Assembly (NCBI RefSeq): GCF_025153475.1
Contig: NZ_JANZXA010000010.1
Location: 124,001-188,000, forward strand
Reading direction: 5' to 3'
Length of the DNA: 64,000 nt
Source: Novosphingobium mangrovisedimenti
Lineage (GTDB): Bacteria; Pseudomonadota; Alphaproteobacteria; Sphingomonadales; Sphingomonadaceae
Part shown: piece after piece, positions 16,222 to 24,404 of the stretch
How the letters are laid out: every line of letters starts with the position of its first letter
Numbering within the stretch: the stretch's first letter is position 1
Position numbers and translations under genes: made by a program
The notes under the pieces: generated by a model
What the model was told of the DNA's origin: nothing
The model's input: only the letters and a program-made list of their open reading frames with translations
Database searches by the model: none

Positions 16222-16924
16222 ACTTCCAGCTCGGAACCCGCGCGAACCGCAGCAGGGCTGGGGCGTGGTCAAGTTCCAGTCGGCCACGGTCGCGCTAATG
16301 CTCGCGGCTTCCATCATCGCTGCCGCCAGCGCACGTGCCGCGACATCGACGATCGGGCGGACCTGGCCGATCGCCGAGCCCGACGCACTCGCCGAAATCG
16401 AGGCACGCACGGCAAAGCTCCCGCCCGATATGCGCGAGAGATTTGGGCCGCGCTCGTCCTGGTCGGCAATGAAGGCGGCGAGCCTGGCGCCCGCAACCCG
16501 GAACCAGACCCGCAGCGTCGTACCCTTCTACACGCTCGACACCGATATCCGCCTGCCGACGGGCGACCTGCTCTACCCCAAGGGCTACAGCTTCAATCCG
16601 CTCGAATATGTGAAGCTTCCGCAGCGGCTCGTCGTGGTCCATCCGCGCGATCTCGGCTGGGCCCTGAAGACCGCACGGTTGACCGACTTCATCCTGCTCG
16701 CGGCGGGCGGAGCGCATGACGACGACGCCATCACGCTTTCCGAGCGGACCGGCCGCGCGATCTATATCCTCGAACCCCGGATCAAGGAGCGGCTTGGCCT
16801 GACGGTAGCGCCGGTGATCATCACCCAGGTCGGCACGAGGCTCGAACTCACCGAAGTCCGTCTCGAGAGCACCGCGCGCGGCGCACCGAATATTTCCCAA
16901 CCCGTTCGGAGGCCCGCGCCATGA
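16211..16924 (+). CDS. traW: TraW, periplasmic pilus assembly protein
   Basis: The 237-residue exported protein has a signal-like hydrophobic segment at about residues 25-43 and a TraW-type core: STIGRTWPIAEPDALAEIEA early on, then FYTLDTDIRLPTGDLLYPKG, LVVVHPRDLGWALKTARL and IYILEPRIKERLGLTVAPVI. TraW works with TraU and TrbC in pilus assembly and mating-pair formation. The ATG at 16211 follows GGAGGC. An in-frame ATG at 16166 lies inside the preceding gene. The 3' end overlaps traU as ATGA. Confidence 0.93.
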   Translation: MAGKLPARNPREPQQGWGVVKFQSATVALMLAASIIAAASARAATSTIGRTWPIAEPDALAEIEARTAKLPPDMRERFGPRSSWSAMKAASLAPATRNQTRSVVPFYTLDTDIRLPTGDLLYPKGYSFNPLEYVKLPQRLVVVHPRDLGWALKTARLTDFILLAAGGAHDDDAITLSERTGRAIYILEPRIKERLGLTVAPVIITQVGTRLELTEVRLESTARGAPNISQPVRRPAP

Positions 16925-17937
16925 CCCGATCATGCAGGAAATCCTGGATCGCCGCCGCCTCGCTACTGCTGGCAGGTCTTGGTGTCAGTGCACCGGCGCA
17001 CGCCTCCTCCTGTCCCACGGGCACAGTATTCAATCCGATCACCAAGGTACGCTGGAACTGCATTTTCCCGATCACCATCGGCGGTGTGCGGATCGGCAGT
17101 TTCGACAAGCTCTCGAAGGAATTGGACGCGCAGTCCTCGTCCAAACCCTTGTGCGCCTGCCGCAAAGGCGCGACATTCTGGTTCGGGGTCAAGGTCAGCT
17201 TCTGGTCGCCCAACCGGATGGTCGACGTCGTCACTGAGCCCGGCTGCATGATGGCTTTGGGCGCCGATCTGATGCCGACCCACGGCAAGCTCCAGGGTTC
17301 GCAAAGTTCGATCTCGGACGGAACGAACACCCGCAAGATGTTCGCGCAGATGCATTATTACATCTCGCCGGTCTGGAAGATGCTCGACATGTTCACGGAC
17401 CTTCCCTGCCTAGAGGATGACGGGTTCGATGTCGCCCTCATCACCGAGGTGCTGCCGACCTGGCAATCGGGGATCTTGGGCGCGATCATCCAGCCCGAGG
17501 GCATATTGTTCGGCAATCCCGCCGCAGGGCTTGCCTGCATGGCCGACAGCGCGGCCGCCGCCGCGGGCAAGGTCATCGATCCCTTGTTCTGGTGCATGGG
17601 ATCCTGGGGCGCGACCTATCCCATCGCCGGCGATATTCATTTCGACGATTCGGTCGAAGCCTGGGCCGGGCTCGCCGCACGCGGCACCTTCATGATGGGC
17701 AGGCTCGGCGCGCTCACCATTTCGTCGAGCGACGGCTGCTCGTTCATTCCGCAGCCGATCTGGACCAAGTCGCGCTACAAGCTCCAGATCATGGAGCCGG
17801 TCAAGGGCGGCAAATGCGTCAATATTGGCCGGCCCGGAGCACTGTGGTCTTCGGCCAAGCATGCGCCGGGCAAAGACAATGCCCAGTTCATGCTCTTCGA
17901 AAAGGTGATCTGCTGCGCCGGGGTCGCCGTGCCATGA
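16921..17937 (+). CDS. traU: TraU, periplasmic conjugative transfer protein
   Basis: The 338-residue exported protein (signal cleaved near AHA) is Cys-rich and carries TraU hallmarks: CPTGTVFNPITKVRWNCIFP, then the Cys pair in KPLCACRKGATFWFGVKV and the later VIDPLFWCMGSWGATYPIAG. TraU is needed for DNA transfer and mating-pair formation, with disulfides made in the periplasm, in keeping with the DsbC-like gene of this operon. The length matches F TraU (330). It overlaps both neighbours by 4 bp. Confidence 0.95.
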   Translation: MTRSCRKSWIAAASLLLAGLGVSAPAHASSCPTGTVFNPITKVRWNCIFPITIGGVRIGSFDKLSKELDAQSSSKPLCACRKGATFWFGVKVSFWSPNRMVDVVTEPGCMMALGADLMPTHGKLQGSQSSISDGTNTRKMFAQMHYYISPVWKMLDMFTDLPCLEDDGFDVALITEVLPTWQSGILGAIIQPEGILFGNPAAGLACMADSAAAAAGKVIDPLFWCMGSWGATYPIAGDIHFDDSVEAWAGLAARGTFMMGRLGALTISSSDGCSFIPQPIWTKSRYKLQIMEPVKGGKCVNIGRPGALWSSAKHAPGKDNAQFMLFEKVICCAGVAVP

Positions 17938-18284
17938 GCTGCCCCGCCCTCACTTTTGTTCGCAAACGTCTCGCGCAAGCCCCGGAATTGCCGTGGTCTG
18001 CCCGCCACAGCCAGCAAGGCTGCCAGGGCGCGCGCGAGGCGGGAGCGGCGCCGCCAGCCCCCCATGGCGCCGCTCCAACCCCGGCCAGCACGGTCGTCGA
18101 TGTGTCACCGCGAGCGTTTCCCCTCTCAGACGCTCGGACACCCATCACGGCCGTGCTGGCCACCTTCGAAGGCGAGGCATTGTTCCATGTGCTCGGCGCT
18201 GGCGAGGCCGACTTCAAGACGGGCGACCTGTTCCGCCTGCGCAGGGGATCGCGCCTACGTGCGTCCCGGAGTGCGGGATCTTGA
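17934..18284 (+). CDS. Unrecognised protein between traU and traN
   Basis: A 116-residue open frame starts in ATGA overlap with traU and ends in TTGA overlap with traN. The N-terminal half is basic and Ala/Pro-rich (APPAPHGAAPTPASTVVDVS). The C-terminal half (PITAVLATFEGEALFHVLGA, then GEADFKTGDLFRLRRGS) looks more folded. There is no signal peptide or membrane helix. The 4-bp couplings on both sides argue that it is translated. No function can be given. Confidence 0.55.
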   Translation: MSCPALTFVRKRLAQAPELPWSARHSQQGCQGAREAGAAPPAPHGAAPTPASTVVDVSPRAFPLSDARTPITAVLATFEGEALFHVLGAGEADFKTGDLFRLRRGSRLRASRSAGS

Positions 18285-20215
18285 AGAGACCAGCTTTCAT
18301 CCTCGCAGGCGCGGCGCTGCTCCTGCCTGCGCTAGTGCATGCGCAGACCATGGAGGACCGAGCGCGTGCCGCCGCCGATGCTTCGCGCGCCAAAAGCGGC
18401 GACAGCGATACGCTGCTCAAGAACTATGTGACCCCGGGGATGAGCGGACAGCCGGTTTCGACGGTCGACGGCAGCAAAAGCTTCACCCCGACGCTCGCCT
18501 GCCAGAAGACCGCGAACCTGCTGGAAGTGCTGATCCAGCCTTCGGCGACCGGTGATATCTCCCTCGTCCGGATTTCGCGCGACAAGAATCTCGACGGCAC
18601 CTTCGACAGCAGTTTGACGCTCCCCGTGCCGGTCTCGGGAATCTGCGCCAACGGCGTGATTTCCTGCAGTCCCGGCACCTGGAACCAGTGCCGCTCGCTG
18701 CGCTGGGATCTGGACGCGGCGAAGGAATTGAAGCTGACCCAGGTCGACATGGCCGAGCTCTCGGCCTGCTATTGCGTGAACGACAGCTGCGGCAGCAATC
18801 TCGTGCTGACCAATCTCGCTTCTGTGCTGAAGGACTTGGGCGGTGGCATGGTCGGGGCGCTCACCACGGCCGATCCCCGCATCGGCGTCGCCGAAGCGCG
18901 GATCAACGGCCCGGTGATCGACTATGTTGGCGCGCAGACCACAGCCTGCACCTCCAGTCCCGCGATCGGCCAGACCGCCTACCGCGCCAACCCGGCGGCG
19001 ATCCAGGGCGACGCCTTTGCCCTCTCCTCGGCCAATCCCGTGTTTCAGGTCCTGGCAGCCTCGCCCGCCGGCGCCGGCAAGGCGCAGCAGCTCCGCGCCT
19101 GCACGGTAACCCGCGAGGTGACGCTGAACCATGTCACGATCGACGACGTCATTTCGCGCAGGTCGGGCGGCTATGCGACGATTGCCGACCCTTCGGGCAT
19201 GGTCGATTTCCTGATGGGCTCGCCCGGCAAGAACAATCTCTACGGCGGCCGCTGTGGCTTTTTCGACTACAGGATGACGCTCCATATCGAAGATCCCGAC
19301 CGGCTGAAGTCGGTGACCCTGCCGCTGTTCTTCGCCGATGACTGGGCGCAGATCCGGGTCGACGGCAATCTCGTCGGCTACGGTCCTGGCGCCTGGACCG
19401 GCAGCGGCTATCCACCGGGAAGCTGCGAGCAGAACCACACCACCTACTATTGGCCGAATACCGATCTCAAACCCTGGCTCACCAGGGGCGATCACGAGAT
19501 CTGGCTGCATGTGGCGGTGGGCAACCGGGGCGAAGCCTATGCGCGGGTTCACGCCGAGGTCGATACGAGTTGCAAGACGGCCGAACGGATCGTCGATCTG
19601 TGCGCGGGCTATGCCACCGATCCCAAATGCCATCTGTCGGCAGAACAGGTCGATGGTATCGAAACTTTCCGTAACGGTGTCGCGACCGGGCTCAAACCGC
19701 TGCCGCAGACGCGCCTCTTCGGCGATGCGACCTGCACGCTGCAACTGACCCGGGACTTCTTCGAACGCGACCGGACCTATGCCTGCATGACTGACAGCGC
19801 GGCGCTCCCCGAACCGGACCTGAGTCGCGGCGCCTATATCATCGACCATTCGACCGAGACGCTACTCGCCGACCGGACCAAAGCGGCGGACGGTACCGTG
19901 ACCACCTCAACGCGCGCCTTCTCGCTGCCACCGCAGGCTGCAGTGCCGACATGCGAGGCGATATGCAAAACGCGCGCACCCAAGGCCAATACCGCCGCCG
20001 CGCCCGCCGGCGTAGTGGGAAGCCGGCAAAACACGCCCACCGGCTACGATACCTTCTATCATAGCTGCGATGCCGCCAACGTCTGCCCGGCGGGCCCCGG
20101 CGAGGAGATCGTGTCGGCCTGTGGTTGTCTCGACGACTTTCCCGAAGCCGTGGTGATGATGCAGACCGTCCGCCTCGCCGGCGCCGACATGACTTGCACG
20201 AGTGCAACCCCATGA
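18281..20215 (+). CDS. traN: TraN-like mating-pair stabilisation protein (first part)
   Basis: The 644-residue exported protein has a signal peptide (KRPAFILAGAALLLPALVHA). The TTG start at 18281 overlaps the previous stop as TTGA and sits exactly before the signal peptide. Longer in-frame starts lie inside the preceding gene. The mature protein is Cys-rich and has TraN features such as SCSPGTWNQCRSLRWDLDA, CYCVNDSCGS and DDWAQIRVDGNLVGYGPG. TraN is the outer-membrane adhesin that contacts the recipient. The usual TraN C-terminal module (CCF and GRPQL motifs) is missing here and appears in the next gene. Confidence 0.88.
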   Translation: MKRPAFILAGAALLLPALVHAQTMEDRARAAADASRAKSGDSDTLLKNYVTPGMSGQPVSTVDGSKSFTPTLACQKTANLLEVLIQPSATGDISLVRISRDKNLDGTFDSSLTLPVPVSGICANGVISCSPGTWNQCRSLRWDLDAAKELKLTQVDMAELSACYCVNDSCGSNLVLTNLASVLKDLGGGMVGALTTADPRIGVAEARINGPVIDYVGAQTTACTSSPAIGQTAYRANPAAIQGDAFALSSANPVFQVLAASPAGAGKAQQLRACTVTREVTLNHVTIDDVISRRSGGYATIADPSGMVDFLMGSPGKNNLYGGRCGFFDYRMTLHIEDPDRLKSVTLPLFFADDWAQIRVDGNLVGYGPGAWTGSGYPPGSCEQNHTTYYWPNTDLKPWLTRGDHEIWLHVAVGNRGEAYARVHAEVDTSCKTAERIVDLCAGYATDPKCHLSAEQVDGIETFRNGVATGLKPLPQTRLFGDATCTLQLTRDFFERDRTYACMTDSAALPEPDLSRGAYIIDHSTETLLADRTKAADGTVTTSTRAFSLPPQAAVPTCEAICKTRAPKANTAAAPAGVVGSRQNTPTGYDTFYHSCDAANVCPAGPGEEIVSACGCLDDFPEAVVMMQTVRLAGADMTCTSATP

Positions 20216-21297
20216 AGCGCTTGACCTTTACCCTTGCCCTGTTTTTGGGCACCGCTGCCATCAGCATTACGCCTGCCCATGCCGAGCAGATCTGCGCGGC
20301 CGACCTCAACGGCAACGGCGATGCCGCCGATCCCGGCGAGACCGCAAGCTGCACCGAGACCCAAAGCGGGACCTGGCAATGTCCCCTCCAGCAGGTGGCC
20401 TGCACCGTTACAGGACCCGGCGCCTATGCCTGCCCCCTGGGTACGCAATATCCGTGCGAGGCACCGGCCTCGGGCGGCGCGCCGACCTGCGCGCCCAATG
20501 CCTGCCAGGACACAAACGTGAACCCGATCGTCGAGGAACCTCCGATGGGTGATCCCGGCGTGCCGGCCGATGGTAGCGTCGATGCCAATGGCAATTGCAC
20601 CGCCAATATCGAGATTTTTGCGGGGCGCGCGATGCGCTGCCGGCCGCCGGGGCTTTTCACGACCTTCAGCAACTGCTGCAAGGACAAGGGCAAGATCGTC
20701 AAGGACGGCATGGGTTCGGCGATCGGCTCGCTCGGGACCAAGATCGCGGTGGCCAAGGGCGTTCTGACCGGGATGAAGGCGGCCTATACCGCTTATCTGG
20801 CCGGCGCGACGGCGAGCGAAGCGGCAAGCGCCGGCGCCAATGCGATGATCGTCGGGATTGATCCGACCTCGATCGCGATCAGTCTTGCCATAAATTTCAT
20901 GATCGAGGTGCTGCTCCAGGGCTGCGACCAAGAAGACATGGAAACCGGCATGCTACGCGGCTCGGGCATGTGCCACGAAGTCGGCAGCTACTGCACCGCG
21001 AAGTTTCTGGGTATCTGCCTTCAGAAGGCCAAGGGGCACTGCTGCTTCAACACCAAGCTCGGCCGCATTATCCAGGAGCAGGGGCGGCCACAGCTCAAGA
21101 GCTTCAACGCGGTCGGCTGGGGCACGCCCAAGGCGCCCTATTGCCGCGGCTTCACGCCCGAAGAGTTCCAGGCCCTGGATTTCTCCAGAATGGACCTTTC
21201 CGAATATTATTCGGACATCGAGGCCCGCACGCAAGGCCAGATCCAGATCGACATGAAGGATAGGATTGATGCCTATATGCAAACCGTCGGGCAATAG
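20212..21297 (+). CDS. TraN C-terminal-type protein with its own signal peptide
   Basis: The 361-residue exported protein starts in ATGA overlap with the preceding traN-like gene and has a signal peptide cleaved near AHA. Its C-terminal 120 residues carry the TraN tail signature: YCTAKFLGICLQKAKGHCCF, then NTKLGRIIQEQGRPQLKSF and PYCRGFTPEEFQALDFSRMD. The N-terminal part has paired-Cys segments, and the centre has hydrophobic/Ala-rich helices. It may be the second half of a split TraN acting together with the upstream protein. The family link is strong through the C-terminus; partnership is inference. Confidence 0.85.
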   Translation: MKRLTFTLALFLGTAAISITPAHAEQICAADLNGNGDAADPGETASCTETQSGTWQCPLQQVACTVTGPGAYACPLGTQYPCEAPASGGAPTCAPNACQDTNVNPIVEEPPMGDPGVPADGSVDANGNCTANIEIFAGRAMRCRPPGLFTTFSNCCKDKGKIVKDGMGSAIGSLGTKIAVAKGVLTGMKAAYTAYLAGATASEAASAGANAMIVGIDPTSIAISLAINFMIEVLLQGCDQEDMETGMLRGSGMCHEVGSYCTAKFLGICLQKAKGHCCFNTKLGRIIQEQGRPQLKSFNAVGWGTPKAPYCRGFTPEEFQALDFSRMDLSEYYSDIEARTQGQIQIDMKDRIDAYMQTVGQ

Positions 21298-22174
21298 CGC
21301 CCGGGCGGGTGAACGACTGCTCGCGCCCACCCTGCTGCTCGCGGTGGTGCTGGGAAACCCTCTCCCCGCCGCCGCGCAGGAATCGGCATCGACGACGCCA
21401 GCCAGCGGACGGGCCAAGGCCCAGCAGCAGGGCGATGCCGCGATGGAGCGGCTGAAGGAAGCAGTCGCGCTGCAGAAGGCGAATACCGCCTCGGCCCCCC
21501 CCACACTTCCCGCACTGCCTGAGGCGGAACGCCGCCGCGCCTTCGACGGGCTGCACGCCCGCGCACCATCGCCCGCCATGGAAGCCCGCGCGCGCGCCGC
21601 GCTCGAGGCGGGCAAGGATGCCCTTGCCGCCCAGCGGGAGGCGATGGCGAAACGCCTGCGCCAGGCGCTCGGCTTGGACGCCCCCGACATGGAAGTCGTG
21701 GCCAAGACCGCCGCGCCCGATGGGACGCACAGCTGGGTGCCGCTGCTGTTCGTCTCGTCCTCGATGCCGATCGCGGAGCTTCGGACCTATGCTAGGCAGC
21801 TCGAGAAGGTCGGCGGGGTCATGGCGTTTCGCGGGATGCCCGGCGGTCTCTCCAGGGTCGGGCCGATGGCGAAGCTCTCCGCCGAAATCCTGCGGCTCGA
21901 TCCCGGCTGCGAGGGCCCGGCTTGCGCGATGCGGGGTGTCCAGCTGATCGTCGATCCGCGGGCGTTCCGCCAGCACGGCGTCAATACGGTGCCGGCTCTG
22001 GCGATGATCCCGGGCGATCCGACCCAGCCCTATTGCGAACGCGACGAGAGCAGTCCGCAGGCCACTCATGTGGTTTACGGCGACGCCGCGCTCTCCGGAA
22101 TGCTCGAGGAATATGCCCGTCTGGGCGGGAAAGTGGAGGTGCGCGATGCTCAGGCTCGCCTGGAACGCCGTTAG
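21269..22174 (+). CDS. trbC: TrbC, type-F pilin assembly protein
   Basis: The 301-residue exported protein (signal cleaved near AAAQ) has a coiled, Ala/Glu-rich middle and the TrbC domain from about residue 155: WVPLLFVSSSMPIAELRTYA, then KVGGVMAFRGMPGG and QLIVDPRAFRQHGVNTVPAL. TrbC is a periplasmic factor for F pilus assembly and interacts with TraW. It overlaps the previous gene by 29 bp. A TTG directly before the ATG is an alternative start. Confidence 0.9.
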   Translation: MPICKPSGNSARAGERLLAPTLLLAVVLGNPLPAAAQESASTTPASGRAKAQQQGDAAMERLKEAVALQKANTASAPPTLPALPEAERRRAFDGLHARAPSPAMEARARAALEAGKDALAAQREAMAKRLRQALGLDAPDMEVVAKTAAPDGTHSWVPLLFVSSSMPIAELRTYARQLEKVGGVMAFRGMPGGLSRVGPMAKLSAEILRLDPGCEGPACAMRGVQLIVDPRAFRQHGVNTVPALAMIPGDPTQPYCERDESSPQATHVVYGDAALSGMLEEYARLGGKVEVRDAQARLERR

Positions 22175-22742
22175 GGCCGCTTGGGGCCAGGTCAAGCTGC
22201 TGCCCTTGCGCGCCGCCGTCGCGCTCGGGAGCTCGGGGCTTGGAAGCCCGCCCCGCCCCGCCCAGCTATGGAAAGCCTATGGCATCGTGCTCCCGATCGG
22301 TTTCGCTGCCGCGTGGGCGATACCGCAGGTGACCTGGGTGATGAGCCCCTCGATCGATGCGGTCGCGGTTCGGACAAGCCCCGGGCCGATCCGCAAGGGC
22401 GACTATGTCATGTTCATGCTCTCGCATCCGCTCGCTGGGCCAAAGCCGGTCAATGTCACCAAGCAGGCGCTCTGTATGCCGGGCGAGCGGATCGTCATGA
22501 TCGAAAAACCTTCGATGACGCCGGGAGCCTGGGATGGGTATTATTTCTGCAACGGGCGCCTGTTGGGCGTGTCCAAACCTTTCGGCCGCAACGGGCAGAA
22601 GCTCGTCCATTGGCAGCCGAAGCAAGACACGATCCCGCCAGGGTTCATCTTCGTAGGCTCGCATCATCCCGACGGCTTCGACAGCCGCTATTACGGCCCG
22701 GTCGCGATTGGCCGTCTCACCCGCATGGAGAAGATCCTGTGA
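22146..22742 (+). CDS. S26-family signal peptidase-like protein (TrhF/TraF type)
   Basis: The 198-residue protein has a membrane helix (YGIVLPIGFAAAWAIPQVTW, about residues 45-64). A periplasmic S26-like domain follows with MSPSIDAVAV, IRKGDYVMFMLSHPL, PVNVTKQALCMPGERI and GFIFVGSHHPDGFDSRYYGP. The last motif matches the SxxPxSxDSRYxGPV box of these peptidases. The candidate dyad is the Ser in SPSID and the Lys in NVTK; the usual SMxP form is altered. Family members mature pilins or Tra proteins in related transfer systems. It overlaps trbC by 29 bp and traF by 4 bp. Confidence 0.82.
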   Translation: MLRLAWNAVRAAWGQVKLLPLRAAVALGSSGLGSPPRPAQLWKAYGIVLPIGFAAAWAIPQVTWVMSPSIDAVAVRTSPGPIRKGDYVMFMLSHPLAGPKPVNVTKQALCMPGERIVMIEKPSMTPGAWDGYYFCNGRLLGVSKPFGRNGQKLVHWQPKQDTIPPGFIFVGSHHPDGFDSRYYGPVAIGRLTRMEKIL

Positions 22743-23662
22743 GTACGATCAGGCGCCTGTGCGCTACGATCGCAATGCTACCCGCACTCTTCGCCGGCGC
22801 CGCTTCGGTCGAGGCGCAGGCGAGCCAGGGAATGAGCGAGCCCGCCAAGCAGGGCTATTGGTGGTACGCGCCACCAACCAGGCCGGAAGAGCCCGCTGCC
22901 CCCGATCCCGATGCGCTGATCAAGCCAGTGATTCCTCCGATGGGCGAGCTCGCAACATGGACCCCGCCCAGAATCCACAAGCTGATCGAGCAGCAGCGCG
23001 ACTATGCCGCAACGGTACTTACCGTCGATGCCGTCGCCGACTTCTGGCGGCTTGAGGATTTTGCTCGGAGGAAAGCGCGCGCTTTCGCGGGACTGACGCA
23101 GATCGCGATGCTCCAGCATCCCGAACTCAATTCCAAATCGGCCAATCCGATGGTCGGCGATGCGCGTTCTGAGCTTGCCGCGTGGAAGGACCAGGTGCGC
23201 CGCTCGTATCTGCGCGCCCACTCGAACGAATTCGCGCTGGTCATGTTCTCGCGCGCGACCTGCGGCTATTGCCGGGTCGAGTGGCCGATCGTGCAGCGTT
23301 TCCAGGACGAGATGGGTTGGCAGGTCACGCTGATGGACATCGATAAACGCCCCGATCTCGGCCAGCGCTTCGGGGTCGAGGTGACGCCCACCACGATGAT
23401 CATCCGCCGAGGCAGCAAACAGCGCATGGTCATCGCCGCCGGGGTCGAGACCTACCCCAATCTCGCGCAGATGGCCTATCAGGCCGTAAAGCTCCTCACC
23501 GGCGACATCCGCCCCGAGCAGTTCATGACCGGCGCCGGCGAAGAGGACGGTTTTTTCGACGCGCTCGCCAACGGCCCGGTAGGAGCCGGTGATCCGCGCA
23601 CGCGTAGCAGCGACATGCTCGGCGGCGATCTCGTTGAAACGGGCGAGGAGCGGCGGCCATGA
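22739..23662 (+). CDS. traF: TraF, thioredoxin-fold conjugation protein
   Basis: The 307-residue exported protein starts at a GTG overlapping the previous stop (GTGA). It has a signal peptide, a PAKQGYWWYAPP segment typical of TraF, and a C-terminal thioredoxin fold with C175-G-Y-C178 (FSRATCGYCRVEWP) and cis-Pro loop EVTPTTMIIRRG. TraF supports pilus assembly and, unlike F TraF, retains a CxxC active site here, so it may be a working oxidoreductase. Its stop overlaps the following interrupted gene as ATGA. Confidence 0.93.
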   Translation: MSTIRRLCATIAMLPALFAGAASVEAQASQGMSEPAKQGYWWYAPPTRPEEPAAPDPDALIKPVIPPMGELATWTPPRIHKLIEQQRDYAATVLTVDAVADFWRLEDFARRKARAFAGLTQIAMLQHPELNSKSANPMVGDARSELAAWKDQVRRSYLRAHSNEFALVMFSRATCGYCRVEWPIVQRFQDEMGWQVTLMDIDKRPDLGQRFGVEVTPTTMIIRRGSKQRMVIAAGVETYPNLAQMAYQAVKLLTGDIRPEQFMTGAGEEDGFFDALANGPVGAGDPRTRSSDMLGGDLVETGEERRP

Positions 23663-23703
23663 CAGCAATCCCTACCCGCAAAATCTCAGAGACGACGACG
23701 CCG

Positions 23704-24102
23704 CTATTGTGGCAGCAAGACCTTTGTGCCCCCCTTCTTGAGCAAGGCAACTGCTTTCTGGTCGAAAGAGACGAAGGTTTCGCCGCCAAGCCACTGGCCG
23801 CCATGAGCAATAACACCGTCGGCGAAGTCACCACCGACATCCAGTATCGCGAGTCCGGCATCGACCGCCTGCCTGTCGATGGCAACATTGTCGGCGTCAA
23901 GCAGCAAACGGATGGCTGCAGCAACGTCCGCGTTCCCGAACTTGTAGACTGTACGAAGCACCCAGCAGAGTTCGCACAGTGCCGGCAACGTCACGGCGAC
24001 CAAACCAGCAGTCGTGACGAGTTTGCGCGCCAGCGGCCCCTGAATGGGATCATCCTCAGTGACGGCGCGAACGAGAATGTTTGTGTCGGCGGTAATCTTC
24101 AC
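23704..24102 (-). CDS. PIN-domain toxin (VapC-like)
   Basis: The 132-residue protein has the PIN active-site acids in order: D6 (ITADTNILVR), E44 (PALCELCWVL), D95 (GDFADGVIA) and D114 (FVSFDQKA). VapC toxins are Mg-dependent RNases that cut tRNA or rRNA when free of antitoxin. The GTG start at 24102 overlaps the antitoxin stop by 4 bp (GTGA), giving the usual antitoxin-first order. The longer open frame upstream is out of frame with the antitoxin and not protein-like. It lies antisense inside a tra gene. Confidence 0.9.
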   Translation of the reverse strand: MKITADTNILVRAVTEDDPIQGPLARKLVTTAGLVAVTLPALCELCWVLRTVYKFGNADVAAAIRLLLDADNVAIDRQAVDAGLAILDVGGDFADGVIAHGGQWLGGETFVSFDQKAVALLKKGGTKVLLPQ

Positions 24103-24350
24103 GGCAACCCAGCCCAACCCCTGGCGATGGCGTCGTTCATCTCCTCGATGGAAACCGGTTTTTGCCCCTCCCGCTTGAGAAAGCCGCAGAAGTCGGAAAT
24201 CTTGCCCTTCGCAGGTACAGGGGTCAGTTTGATCCCACCTCCAGGCAATTTGTCGATTTCCAGCTTCGAGCCCGGATGGGCACCCAGATGCTGCAGCAGA
24301 TCCTTCCGAAGCGTGATCTGGCCTTTGGCTGTAACAGTGAGACTGGTCAT
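24099..24350 (-). CDS. AbrB/SpoVT-type antitoxin
   Basis: The 83-residue protein has an N-terminal swapped-hairpin AbrB domain (MTSLTVTAKGQITLRKDLLQ, then HLGAHPGSKLEIDKLPGGGI). The C-terminal tail (GFLKREGQKPVSIEEMNDAI) should bind and block the PIN toxin. The ATG at 24350 follows AGGAAG and is preceded by a promoter with a palindromic operator (24376-24404), so the pair is expected to repress itself. It is translationally coupled to the toxin. Confidence 0.9.
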   Translation of the reverse strand: MTSLTVTAKGQITLRKDLLQHLGAHPGSKLEIDKLPGGGIKLTPVPAKGKISDFCGFLKREGQKPVSIEEMNDAIARGWAGLP

Positions 24351-24375
24351 TGGCAGCTTCCTTTTGTTCCGACAC

Positions 24376-24404
24376 AATGTAAGGATATATAACCTTACCG
24401 TCAA
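24376..24404 (-). promoter_or_regulatory. Promoter and palindromic operator of the toxin-antitoxin module
   Basis: On the minus strand a -35 TTGACG (24399-24404) and a -10 TACATT (24376-24381) are separated by exactly 17 bp. The spacer contains an inverted repeat, GTAAGG-N8-CCTTAC (24379-24398), reaching into the -10 box. This placement is what autorepression by the antitoxin dimer would need. The antitoxin ATG is about 26 bp downstream of the -10. Confidence 0.7.

Noticed and set aside
18332..19849. A 505-codon minus-strand open frame opposite traN
   Set aside because: Antisense shadow of an exported Cys-rich protein; no independent start signal or domain.
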